A stretch of 37,929 bases of DNA from a virus. Made by a program: the position numbers and the translations under genes. The notes below the pieces were generated by a model, which did not search any database, was not told the DNA's origin, and saw only the letters and a list, made by a program, of their open reading frames with translations. Shown one piece after another: positions 1 through 6,125 of this stretch. The stretch lies in IMG/VR virus record IMGVR_UViG_3300036851_000028, positions 1 to 37,929 of that record; one strand, given 5' to 3'. Each line of letters opens with the position of its first letter. The first letter of the stretch is position 1.

Positions 1-127
1 AGCGTTGTCAGAGAGATTGGCGAGAAGATGGTAATTCACGGCTTGTCCAATCCAGAAGTCTTTGACCTTGGAAAAGAAATTAAAGCCGCCCTCGACTCCG
101 AACGCACCCGATACGAGGAGCTTGAGA
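1..127. repeat. Terminal direct repeat, left copy
   Basis: These 127 bases recur exactly at 37744-37870. The two copies diverge at the next base (T at 128, G at 37871). The length equals a common maximum assembly k-mer, so this is most simply a circular-contig overlap rather than a physical terminal repeat. It shows that the genome is circular or circularly permuted at about 37743 bp. Confidence 0.9.
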
Positions 128-585
128 TGGAAGTCGAAACTCTGACCAACGAAGCCCATTGCTACAAGGCTCGTCAATTTCAGGACGCCGAGACGATAAC
201 AAGGCTTAAAACCTCTCTTAAGGAGAAGGAAGCGGAGTGCGCGTCATTGATGCGTTGTATTTCAGGTGATGACCTTAAAATAGATGCGCTTAGTCAGGCT
301 CTCACCCAAAAAGACGCAGAGCTTGAGGTGTGCCGGGAGGCGCTTCAAGTTGCACTCAACAGCATCACCGACAATGACCATATCCAGACGATGCGTGATT
401 GCGTTCGGCCTGTTCTGGAACGCGCATTACAAGCCCTCCACTCTCCCGCACCCTCTAAGGTTGTGGAGACGCACAACAAGACTCATAAGACCGTCATTGT
501 TTTCTATCGTGACGGTGAATACGAGGAGTGCTGTGACTGTGATTGGAAGCAACACTCTAAGGTTGAGGAGGGGAAGGATGAGTGA
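1..585 (+). CDS. Coiled-coil mosaic protein, 5' part lies at the other end of the window
   Basis: Function not recognised. The frame is open from base 1, and the true start is probably the ATG at 37645 across the circular join; the ATG at 28 is internal. The protein is mainly charged alpha-helix with coiled-coil character (the DSERTRYEELE and LTQKDAELE segments), followed by ALHSPAPSKV and a Cys-rich module ending near ECCDCDWKQH. Three DNA blocks are shared with the gene at 1823-2275: 88-127, 299-326 and 430-463. A fourth, 555-576, repeats that gene's last bases. The Cys-rich module therefore looks like an insert between two copies of the CTCTAAGGTTG end block. It overlaps the next start by 8 bases. 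Confidence 0.75.
   Translation, partial: SVVREIGEKMVIHGLSNPEVFDLGKEIKAALDSERTRYEELEMEVETLTNEAHCYKARQFQDAETITRLKTSLKEKEAECASLMRCISGDDLKIDALSQALTQKDAELEVCREALQVALNSITDNDHIQTMRDCVRPVLERALQALHSPAPSKVVETHNKTHKTVIVFYRDGEYEECCDCDWKQHSKVEEGKDE
88..127 (+). repeat. 40-base shared block (crossover site)
   Basis: Identical to 1973-2012 and 37831-37870. It encodes ALDSERTRYEELE in the same frame in all three. It is the point where the right end switches from one gene copy to the other. Confidence 0.9.
299..326 (+). repeat. 28-base shared block
   Basis: Identical to 2115-2142 and encodes LTQKDAELE in both genes. Flanking sequence differs on both sides. Confidence 0.9.
430..463 (+). repeat. 34-base shared block
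   Basis: Identical to 2225-2258 and encodes ALHSPAPSKV. The last part recurs at 555-576 (identical to 2248-2269), so the first gene carries two copies of the 3' end block with a Cys-rich module between them. Confidence 0.9.
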
Positions 586-1102
586 CGATAAGAAGTTTAT
601 TTTAGATGCTTGTTGTTCTGGCCGCATGATGTGGTTCAACAAGACACACCCAAACGCTGTTTATATTGATATTCGTAAAGAGGCCGTCGGGCTTTGCAAA
701 GAGAGACCAGGATTTAGCGTTGAGCCGGATATTGTGATGGATTTTAGAGATTTAAAGTTTAAAGACAAATCCTTTCGGCTGATAGCGTGGGACCCCCCCC
801 ATTTGATGAGTTTGGGAAAGACAAGCATCATGAGAAAGAAGTTCGGCTGTTTGGATCCGTTTACATGGCAAAGCGATATTCGCAAGGGATTTTACGAGCT
901 TTGGCGAGTATTGGATGATTACGGGATACTTGTTTTCAAGTGGAACATCCAGCAAGTGCCGATTGCTAAAGTACTTCGGCTTTTCCCGGTACGGCCGCTA
1001 TTCGGGCATACCACAGGCAGTAAATCTCAAACTAGGTGGATGACATTTATGAAAATACCAGGCGAAAAACAAACTCTACTAGAGTTTAGCACCCATGACT
1101 AA
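578..1102 (+). CDS. SAM-dependent DNA methyltransferase (phage class I family)
   Basis: A 174-residue protein. It matches a small methyltransferase family common in phages, in which a DACCGSRM-like motif begins the SAM-binding fold. Here that motif is DACCSGRMMWF at residues 10-20. The acidic end of strand 2 is DIRKEA, and the catalytic-type motif is DPPH at residues 72-75, followed by the family's ILVFKWN and late WMTFMKIP segments. DPPH resembles the (D/N)PP(Y/F/H) motif of amino-methylating enzymes, so N6-adenine or N4-cytosine modification is inferred; the target sequence is unknown. The start is the ATG at 578, behind GAGGAGGGGAAGG. An 8-C run at 793-800 encodes the DPP core, so slippage there would destroy the active site. 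Confidence 0.88.
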   Translation: MSDDKKFILDACCSGRMMWFNKTHPNAVYIDIRKEAVGLCKERPGFSVEPDIVMDFRDLKFKDKSFRLIAWDPPHLMSLGKTSIMRKKFGCLDPFTWQSDIRKGFYELWRVLDDYGILVFKWNIQQVPIAKVLRLFPVRPLFGHTTGSKSQTRWMTFMKIPGEKQTLLEFSTHD

Positions 1103-1328
1103 AAACCCCATGAACGAGAAGGCTGAGGAATTATACAACAGTTTTTCTATAGCACCAGATCATCACTCTGCCGTCGAATTTCTTGCAGATGCCCTCACCG
1201 ACACCCGCAATCAGGCAATACGAGAGGCGGCTGAGGTGGCAGAAGATAAATACGTGTCGCTTCCAGGTTTAAGATTTGGAGTAAATATCGCTAATGCCAT
1301 CAGAAAGCTAATCGAGGAGAACGCATGA
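1095..1328 (+). CDS. Small acidic hypothetical protein
   Basis: Not recognised. This is a 77-residue, mostly helical, acidic protein with no Cys motif, signal peptide or membrane segment. It starts at the ATG at 1095 inside the last codons of the methyltransferase and ends in an ATGA-type overlap with the YopX-like gene. A second in-frame ATG at 1110 is an alternative start. Tight packing between two recognisable genes supports it as real; function is unknown. Confidence 0.65.
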   Translation: MTKNPMNEKAEELYNSFSIAPDHHSAVEFLADALTDTRNQAIREAAEVAEDKYVSLPGLRFGVNIANAIRKLIEENA

Positions 1329-1678
1329 CAAGGCCGATTAAGTTTAGGGCTTTTGATAAAGAAACTCAGAATATGAAAACTTCTAAGCATTTCAAGGTTG
1401 GATTTAATGGTGATATTTGGGCGCATGATATTGATGAGTACGATGAAGATAGATTTATTCTCATGCAATTCACCGGACTAACTGACGCCAAAGGTAAGGA
1501 GATATGGGAGGGGGATGTTGTCAACTGCGCGGTGACAGATTCCGATGGAAATATTATCGGATGGCAGAAAGACACCGTGAAATTGGAAGGTGCTCATATA
1601 AAGCCGTTCTCATGGCTAAATCCTTCTTTTTGCGAAGTCATAGGAAATATTTATGAAAATCAAAACTTGTTGCAGTGA
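1325..1678 (+). CDS. YopX-family protein
   Basis: A 117-residue protein with the layout of the YopX family, which is widespread in phages and prophages. KFRAFD is near the N-terminus, then MQFTGLTDAKGKEIWEGDVV in the middle, and the closing VIGNIYEN motif. The length is typical for a complete member. YopX proteins have no firmly established molecular function, and the accessory location gives no further clue. The start overlaps the previous stop by 4 bases. The next gene begins inside its C-terminal codons and carries its own diverged copy of the GNIYE tail. Confidence 0.9.
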   Translation: MTRPIKFRAFDKETQNMKTSKHFKVGFNGDIWAHDIDEYDEDRFILMQFTGLTDAKGKEIWEGDVVNCAVTDSDGNIIGWQKDTVKLEGAHIKPFSWLNPSFCEVIGNIYENQNLLQ

Positions 1679-1826
1679 TAGCGAGATTGGGCCAATCAGC
1701 TTTACTTGCGGGACGTGCGGAATGGGCGATTGTCCGCGCAAACCTGAATGTGCTTGTCGGTGTCATCACGAAGTCCTTGGAAACATCTACGAACACCCAT
1801 CCTTACTTGGAGAGAAAGACAGATGA
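1653..1826 (+). CDS. Cys-rich mini-protein with a grafted YopX-like tail
   Basis: A 57-residue product. The first about 38 residues hold eight cysteines (C6, C7, C19, C22, C27, C33, C35, C37) plus H38 and H39, so metal binding is likely. The last residues contain VLGNIYEHPSLL, clearly the same C-terminal motif as the YopX protein just upstream (VIGNIYEN). The DNA of the two tails is similar but not identical, so the duplication is not recent. It overlaps the upstream gene by 26 bases and the downstream gene by ATGA. It may be a fusion of a Cys knuckle to a YopX remnant or a functional mini-domain; function is unknown. Confidence 0.65.
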   Translation: MKIKTCCSDSEIGPISFTCGTCGMGDCPRKPECACRCHHEVLGNIYEHPSLLGEKDR

Positions 1827-2275
1827 CCCAACCTATTAGGCCGACGACGGAGGAGATAGCGAAGGAACTTGTAAAAGAGCTGAACGATTGTATCGAACAG
1901 TTTGATTCTGGCGGTCCAACTGGTGATTGGCATGAAGCAATAAATAGTGATGGATGGGAGTTAATAGAAAAAGCCCTCGACTCCGAACGCACCCGATACG
2001 AGGAGCTTGAGAGGGAGAACGCGAGGTTGAGCAAATGGTTAAACGAGGCTTCAACGGCTTGCGGTTCATGTGACATTGATTCCGTCGCAAATGTCGTTAA
2101 AGACCTCCAAGCCTCTCTCACCCAAAAAGACGCAGAGCTTGAAGCCTTGAGAACGGCGCTTCGGAGAATCGTGTCTATGACAGACCAGTATCCAGACTGC
2201 AAAGACATCGGTGACGTAGCAGACCAAGCCCTCCACTCTCCCGCACCCTCTAAGGTTGAGGAGGGGAAGAAATGA
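1823..2275 (+). CDS. Coiled-coil mosaic protein, second copy
   Basis: A 150-residue protein starting at the ATG at 1823, behind GGAGAGAAAGACAG. The N-terminal about 50 residues (TEEIAKELVKELN onward) are unique. From there it shares blocks with the gene at 1-585: DSERTRYEELE (1973-2012), LTQKDAELE (2115-2142) and ALHSPAPSKV (2225-2258). The middle segment ERENARLSKWLNEASTACGSC is the one the right end of the window reads into. Strong heptad-type charge pattern; no catalytic motif. Its stop overlaps the next start as ATGA. I infer a recombining family of helical phage proteins with exchangeable middles; function is unknown. Confidence 0.75.
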   Translation: MTQPIRPTTEEIAKELVKELNDCIEQFDSGGPTGDWHEAINSDGWELIEKALDSERTRYEELERENARLSKWLNEASTACGSCDIDSVANVVKDLQASLTQKDAELEALRTALRRIVSMTDQYPDCKDIGDVADQALHSPAPSKVEEGKK

Positions 2276-2562
2276 GCCTTCGGTCAAAGTTGGACAAGTA
2301 TCCAAAATGGGGCGAATGGAAACGTCACCCAAAGCCTGAATATGAGAAGGAAGGTCAGGGAAGGCAATGTATATTCTGCTCCAAGTGGACTCTTGGAAAG
2401 CGGTTTATCCAAGTTAATTTCTTCCGTGGTGACGATGAAATTAGGGCAGTTTGCTTCGGCTGTAGGAAGCGGAAAGAGGAAGAAATGAAAGTTATTGAAG
2501 CTGGAATTAATATTGAAAACGGCCACCTCGACTCTCTACGAAAGGATGAGAAGGTCCGATGA
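2272..2562 (+). CDS. Zinc-ribbon-like small protein
   Basis: Not a family I can name. This is a 96-residue basic protein with CIFC at residues 33-36 and CFGC at about 61-64, spaced as in a four-Cys zinc ribbon. The basic stretch RKRKEEE follows. The C-terminal HLDSLRKDEK is echoed at the DNA level near 2704-2726. It starts at ATG 2272 in an ATGA overlap. Nucleic-acid or protein binding is plausible from the ribbon alone. Confidence 0.7.
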   Translation: MSLRSKLDKYPKWGEWKRHPKPEYEKEGQGRQCIFCSKWTLGKRFIQVNFFRGDDEIRAVCFGCRKRKEEEMKVIEAGINIENGHLDSLRKDEKVR

Positions 2563-2696
2563 TTAAAATAACGTATTGGCTTATTGGTGACATCAAAAAT
2601 GGAACTATTCTTTTGGCTAATAGCCTAGAAAAAGCCAAAGAAATAAGAGGTAATGCGGATTACCAAATCAAGGAAGTGCAGGTCATTTTCCCATGA
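2559..2696 (+). CDS. 45-residue hypothetical protein
   Basis: This short reading frame (MIKITYWLIGD onward, ending EVQVIFP) sits in an ATGA overlap with both neighbours and has AAGGTCCG just upstream. The composition (a beta start, a short helix LEKAKEIRG, a beta end) is protein-like. Function is not recognised. A further 13-codon frame follows directly at 2693-2734 and repeats the DSLRKD peptide; I regard that as a remnant. Confidence 0.6.
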   Translation: MIKITYWLIGDIKNGTILLANSLEKAKEIRGNADYQIKEVQVIFP

Positions 2697-2726
2697 AAAT
2701 CACCGATTCTCTCCGAAAGGATGGAC

Positions 2727-3011
2727 ATGCCTAAACATCAAAGACCTAAGCCGTCAGCATTAATAGGCCAGCGTATCCTTGTCCTTAGAAAACAGGCTGG
2801 TATAAGTCAGGCTGCTTTATCTAAAGCTATCGGGTTCAAAAGCCCCACAGCGTTGTTCTACATCGAACATGGAAAACGTCACTTAAAGGTCGATAACTTA
2901 TTCAGGATTGCCAAGGTTCTCAAGGTTAGTCCACAAATGCTATTAGTCGGTCAGTTTGACGATCTGAAGGGTTATGAGGAATTAAACAAAGGAGAATCAA
3001 ATGCAATCTAA
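2727..3011 (+). CDS. XRE-type helix-turn-helix regulator
   Basis: A 94-residue protein with a Cro/C1-type HTH at about residues 12-70. LIGQRILVLRKQAGISQAALS is the first half, then IEHGKRHLKVDNLFRIAKVLKVS, the usual end of the fold. The start is set at ATG 2727, which has AAAGGA at a proper distance; ATG 2721 is too close to it. There is no LexA-type peptidase tail, so it is a Cro-sized or simple repressor-sized protein. It may act on the inverted repeats at 31051-31085 (inference). The stop overlaps the beta-helix gene by 11 bases, so the two are co-expressed. Confidence 0.85.
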   Translation: MPKHQRPKPSALIGQRILVLRKQAGISQAALSKAIGFKSPTALFYIEHGKRHLKVDNLFRIAKVLKVSPQMLLVGQFDDLKGYEELNKGESNAI

Positions 3012-3885
3012 TCCGATCGTATTCTGGGATAAGAATCTAGTTGATAAGACGTATGCCGACCTAGAGTTCAAGGATGTAGTAACGCCTGGGAACGATAAGT
3101 GTATAGCTATACAGGGATTCACTAACCTTAAGTTTGAGCGTATAGCTGCGAATAACTTTGCAAAGGCATTTATTGATGTTCGCAAGGGTTCTAACGTCTC
3201 CATCAAGGACGTCTACTCCAACGCAATGGATAACGCACAGGCTGACTTCAATAAGGGGATATACTTCCAAGAGGTGGTAGGAGGTGTGATTGACGGCTAC
3301 ATCAGCCGAGGCATCAACTACGGCGGGTCGATGGCCTACAGGAATGGGGACGACATCCTCATCGAGTCTGGATGCTCGGGTATTCGCATACGCCGCTTTG
3401 ATCTGGCCGGAACAGACCGTGCTAAGTCAGACTCAGGCATTGACTCCAAAGTGGCCCTGCTTGAAGTCTCCAACGGTAAGGTAGCCAGGCGTCACAGAGG
3501 TATCCGCTTGTGGTCAGGCTTCACACCCATTAAGGACGTCCTGATTGAGGACTGTGATGAGGGGATATGGCTGAATGACGGCGCTACCTGCTCCATCGAG
3601 CGTGTAGGCTTCACCAACTGCACCAGGAACGTCTCAGATGCTAATGGGAACCCAATCAAGACAGATGGCACTGATCCTCGTGTTAAGCTGATTGCTGCAG
3701 GAACCCCAGTCCTCGTGGCCCCTACCTACAAAGGCCCGGCTGTCTCTCAGCCTGTTCCAGCCCCCAGCACGGTAGACCTTAAGCCAGTTCTAGACGCTAT
3801 CGCGGACCTTAAGGCTGCTTCTCATGCAGACTCGCTGGCTATCCTGGCCGCTATCAAGGACGTGAGAGGATTCTTTAGACTATGA
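3001..3885 (+). CDS. Right-handed beta-helix protein (pectate-lyase-like fold)
   Basis: A 294-residue protein. Residues about 20-210 are short repeating beta-strands with turn Asn/Gly/Asp residues and repeats such as GVIDGYISRGINYGG, GIRIRRFDL, VLIEDCDEGIWLNDGA and CSIERVGFTNCTRNV, the pattern of a right-handed beta-helix as in pectate lyases and tailspikes. The C-terminal 80 residues hold a Pro-rich linker and a helix (LDAIADLKAASHADSLAILAAIKDV split over about 25 residues) that could trimerise. There is no signal peptide. The RBS is AAAGGAGAATCA before ATG 3001. It lies in the early arm, away from the tail genes. It could be a tailspike, a capsule enzyme or a host-interaction protein; no catalytic residues can be assigned. 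Confidence 0.75.
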   Translation: MQSNPIVFWDKNLVDKTYADLEFKDVVTPGNDKCIAIQGFTNLKFERIAANNFAKAFIDVRKGSNVSIKDVYSNAMDNAQADFNKGIYFQEVVGGVIDGYISRGINYGGSMAYRNGDDILIESGCSGIRIRRFDLAGTDRAKSDSGIDSKVALLEVSNGKVARRHRGIRLWSGFTPIKDVLIEDCDEGIWLNDGATCSIERVGFTNCTRNVSDANGNPIKTDGTDPRVKLIAAGTPVLVAPTYKGPAVSQPVPAPSTVDLKPVLDAIADLKAASHADSLAILAAIKDVRGFFRL

Positions 3886-4001
3886 GCTTCTCTAGAACAC
3901 TCTGGTGCAAGGCCTGCTTAGGCGGGAAGCACGACAGGTGTACAGAGGACATGTGTGGCTGCTGGCATCAGATGGAGGAAGAAGAGTCGATTACTAGGTG
4001 A
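3882..4001 (+). CDS. 39-residue Cys-rich mini-protein
   Basis: This frame begins in an ATGA overlap with the beta-helix gene. It has CKAC at residues 9-12 and a second cluster C20, C25, C27 with H30, suggesting a small metal-binding fold. It is the last gene of the rightward block and overlaps a leftward reading frame by 34 bases at its 3' end. Function unknown. Confidence 0.6.
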   Translation: MSFSRTLWCKACLGGKHDRCTEDMCGCWHQMEEEESITR

Positions 4002-4192
4002 GTGTTGGAGAAGACAGTCTCCTTCACCTGGGCCTTCTTCCACTCCACATAGACTCTCTCCTGCATAGATGGATCAAATATCCTACCCTGTCCATCCCAG
4101 CCTGTATCTACCCGCCAACCTGTAATAGGGGTTCCGAATGGCCTTAGGAACTCTCCCTTGGTCAGCTTGAATCGGGATGCAAACAGGGCCAG
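3968..4192 (-). CDS. Possible small gene or holin extension without a normal start
   Basis: A reading frame with protein-like content (FKLTKGEFLRPFGTPITGW, then VDTGWDGQGRIFDPSMQERV) runs from inside the holin 3' end down to a TGA at 3968-3970. It has no ATG, GTG or TTG until an internal ATG halfway. The coordinate given assumes a CTG at 4192 behind AGGGATCCGC. Alternatives are a decayed 5' end, or -1 frameshifting of the holin at the CCGGGG two codons before its stop, which would add about 77 residues. Family not recognised. Confidence 0.35.
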   Translation of the reverse strand: MALFASRFKLTKGEFLRPFGTPITGWRVDTGWDGQGRIFDPSMQERVYVEWKKAQVKETVFSNTHLVIDSSSSI

Positions 4193-4200
4193 GCGGATCC

Positions 4201-4713
4201 CTACTGCCCCGGCTTTGGCTGCGCGGGTTGAACTAAAGGGGAGAGAGCTGTAAATGCATCCTGGTAAGCTGCGTTCACAAGCCCTTCTATCAAGCTATCC
4301 AGGTTGGGCGTTTTATCCACAATCGTTGGATCAATCGCAACCAGCCTATCCTTGAGCCACGCTTTAGCCTTAGCCTTCTTCTCTGCCCCTGTCTGCGTAT
4401 CAGGCCCAAAGCTAGTCTCAGCCGCCCTCACAGCCATACCAGCCAGCACAAACGCCATAGAGTACCACTTGCCCTGCTCACTCGTCTTAGCCTCTCTCAG
4501 CTTAGTCGCCACAAACATGGAAATGCGGCCTGATAGCCAAGTTAGGGCACCTAGGAGGATGGGGAATATGGACGCAATGAGTGTCGCATACCAAGGAGAG
4601 CCAGGAGGTGTCGCAATAGAGGACACCGTAATGGCTGTTTCCTCTGCTGCCCAAAGAGGGAGAGCTAAGAGTGATGTAAGCCAAACCAACATACTTATTC
4701 TATAGAATATCAT
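4201..4713 (-). CDS. Holin, LL-H type (superfamily 6)
   Basis: A 170-residue protein. Hydrophobic segments lie at about residues 5-23 (possibly a cleavable signal, ending PLWAAEE) and 43-62 (ATLIASIFPILLGALTWLSG). A cytoplasmic part follows with KWYSMAFVLAGMAVRAAE and GAEKKAKAKAWL. The AVRAAE and EKKxKxxxWL signatures are those of the LL-H holin family, which make membrane pores at the end of infection. The start is ATG 4713, chosen because GGAGG lies 5 bases upstream; an upstream in-frame ATG at 4734 overlaps the previous gene and lacks this site. It is the last clear gene of the late block. The endolysin candidate is far away at 31827-32261. Confidence 0.85.
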   Translation of the reverse strand: MIFYRISMLVWLTSLLALPLWAAEETAITVSSIATPPGSPWYATLIASIFPILLGALTWLSGRISMFVATKLREAKTSEQGKWYSMAFVLAGMAVRAAETSFGPDTQTGAEKKAKAKAWLKDRLVAIDPTIVDKTPNLDSLIEGLVNAAYQDAFTALSPLVQPAQPKPGQ

Positions 4714-4723
4714 TGAATCCTCC

Positions 4724-4858
4724 TTATTTACCAAGCCACATAAGAATGCAGCCTATGACCATTATAACCGCTCCAACCACTTGCACTTGCGGTATACCAT
4801 GAAGGATGGAGCTGCACTGGATCAGTGTAAGCCCTGTCCATAGTAAGTAAATACCCAT
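4724..4858 (-). CDS. 44-residue membrane protein
   Basis: A very small frame with AGGAGG 7 bases before its ATG. The product has two hydrophobic segments (IYLLWTGLTLIQC at residues 3-15 and VVGAVIMVIGCILMWLG at 27-43), so a hairpin membrane protein is likely. It sits directly before the holin, whose ribosome site overlaps its stop. It may be a second holin, an antiholin or a lysis regulator (inference from position and topology). Confidence 0.7.
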   Translation of the reverse strand: MGIYLLWTGLTLIQCSSILHGIPQVQVVGAVIMVIGCILMWLGK

Positions 4859-4872
4859 AAGTTACCTCCTGT

Positions 4873-5238
4873 TTAACCAAACGCAAGCTTGTATAAAGCA
4901 AGCAACAAGCTAACTATAGACACCGCCATCGTGATGAACATAGACTTCTGAGAGGCTTTGCCTTCAAGCACGGCTTTACTGATATTAAGATCATTAATCT
5001 GTTGCACGATAAGCTCATGCTTGGACTCGTACACATCCTTTGTAAGGAACTTTGAGGCCTGATCTTTCAACTGCTCCCTAAACTCATTCATCCCGTCAAG
5101 CCTTCTGTCCATAGCAGCCGTAGCAACCGAGACAGCCTTTTCATATGAATTAAGCCGCTCCTCTAGTCTGGCAATATTAGTCTCTAACTGCCACACATTT
5201 AATGTGCTCTGTTTATTTGAGCCGCCTAGATATTTCAT
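4873..5238 (-). CDS. Coiled-coil protein with C-terminal membrane anchor
   Basis: A 121-residue protein. Residues 15-90 are charged helix (ETNIARLEERLNSYEKAV, then MDRRLDGMNEFREQLKDQAS), followed by EGKASQKS and one membrane helix at about 98-118 (FITMAVSIVSLLLALYKLAFG). This architecture, with the phrases MNEFREQL and EGKASQ, is common in proteins next to phage holins, whose role is not settled. With its N-terminus inside and its C-terminus at the membrane it is not a classical spanin. The first 26 bases overlap the response-regulator gene, so the two are probably translated together. Confidence 0.75.
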   Translation of the reverse strand: MKYLGGSNKQSTLNVWQLETNIARLEERLNSYEKAVSVATAAMDRRLDGMNEFREQLKDQASKFLTKDVYESKHELIVQQINDLNISKAVLEGKASQKSMFITMAVSIVSLLLALYKLAFG

Positions 5239-5677
5239 CGGCCTTTAGACCAAAAAGATTGTGTTTGCGCTTAAGTTCATGCTTGGCTGTTGCGAGAGTC
5301 AGACATACAGGAAGAAACGCTTTATTGATATCTAACTTCATAAAGCACTCATAGGCACCTTCGGCTATTAGCTTAATATTCATCAAGTCATTACTAGCAC
5401 CTGTCAGCACAACGATGGGCGTATCTTTTGAATCTTTTTTGACGCTTAGAAAGGTGTCTATACCATTCGAGTCAGGAAGGTTTAAATCAAGCATGATTAT
5501 ATCAAAGATGTCTTTTTTCAGTAATTCAAGGCTGCTTTCTAATGTGCTCACATTTACAACAAGGAAAGTCTGCCCGTGGCCTTCTTTTTGTAGGAGGTCA
5601 GTAACAATCATTACATCGTCTGCATCATCTTCAACATAAAGGACTTTAATAACACTTGGTACAACTTCACTATTCAT
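5213..5677 (-). CDS. CheY-like response-regulator receiver protein
   Basis: A 154-residue stand-alone receiver domain with an about 30-residue basic helical tail. All key positions of the family are present: the acidic Mg2+ pocket in YVEDDADD (E16, D17, D18), the phospho-acceptor D64 in IIMLDLNLPDSNG, the switch Thr92 in VVLTGAS, and Lys114 in CFMKLD. The usual Pro after that Lys is Leu. There is no output domain. Two-component receivers are normally phosphorylated by a host histidine kinase; none is encoded here. It overlaps both neighbours (a membrane coiled-coil protein on each side) and lies in the lysis end of the late block. A role in sensing or timing is inferred; capture from a bacterial host is likely. 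Confidence 0.92.
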   Translation of the reverse strand: MNSEVVPSVIKVLYVEDDADDVMIVTDLLQKEGHGQTFLVVNVSTLESSLELLKKDIFDIIMLDLNLPDSNGIDTFLSVKKDSKDTPIVVLTGASNDLMNIKLIAEGAYECFMKLDINKAFLPVCLTLATAKHELKRKHNLFGLKADEISRRLK

Positions 5678-5934
5678 TTATTCCTCCTCTCCACGGCCTT
5701 CAGAGCGCTTTCCATGATGTCTGTGAATCTAGACATCACACTACTCTGAGACTTATATATATCCATCTGATCATTAAACATTTTGTTCGTAGTAAGAATA
5801 AGCTTATCATTGGCCTCAGATAGCTTCTTTTGAAGAATAATGTTCTGCCAATAGAATATAGCAGCTAGAGTCAGAAAAGGACTGCTTTCTATGAAGCTGG
5901 GTATTACCTCTTTAAAAATCCAATTAAAGTCCAT
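5674..5934 (-). CDS. Membrane protein with cytoplasmic coiled coil
   Basis: An 86-residue product from ATG 5934 (in-frame ATGs at 5952 and 5961 would add 6 or 9 residues). One hydrophobic helix at about residues 12-34 (SPFLTLAAIFYWQNIIL) is followed by about 50 residues of polar helix with heptad spacing (KKLSEANDKLIL and onward). The stop overlaps the response-regulator start as ATGA. Topology is the mirror image of the protein at 4873-5238. It could be a membrane partner of the receiver or a lysis-associated protein; no family recognised. Confidence 0.7.
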   Translation of the reverse strand: MDFNWIFKEVIPSFIESSPFLTLAAIFYWQNIILQKKLSEANDKLILTTNKMFNDQMDIYKSQSSVMSRFTDIMESALKAVERRNK

Positions 5935-5935
5935 C

Positions 5936-6103
5936 CTATTGTTTGGTCCCATTATCCACAACGTTAGATTTAGCTCTATTGATTAGCTCATTCTCTAGCG
6001 CCTGAATAGTCCTATCAGCGTTAGCCTTAATAACTAACTGATCGTAAATGCAAGACTTGATTTCCATCTCATTCATATCCTGAATCATCTTACTCTCTGA
6101 CAT
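5936..6103 (-). CDS. 55-residue helical hypothetical protein
   Basis: A small frame with AAGGAG 5 bases before the ATG. The product is acidic and helical (MIQDMNEMEIKSC, then ALENELINRAKSN) with no membrane segment. It opens the group of small genes leading to the response regulator and abuts the next start. Function unknown. Confidence 0.65.
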   Translation of the reverse strand: MSESKMIQDMNEMEIKSCIYDQLVIKANADRTIQALENELINRAKSNVVDNGTKQ

Positions 6104-6125
6104 ATAGGCTCCTTATAGTTAATTA

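Noticed and set aside
284-577. Open frame upstream of the methyltransferase start
   Set aside because: It lies in another frame of the coiled-coil gene, has basic shadow-type composition, and the methyltransferase fold and ribosome site start at 578.
4007-4022. Small inverted repeat GGAGA/TCTCC between the converging blocks as a terminator
   Set aside because: The stem is only 5 bp, there is no U-tract, and it lies within the possible reading frame at 3968-4192.
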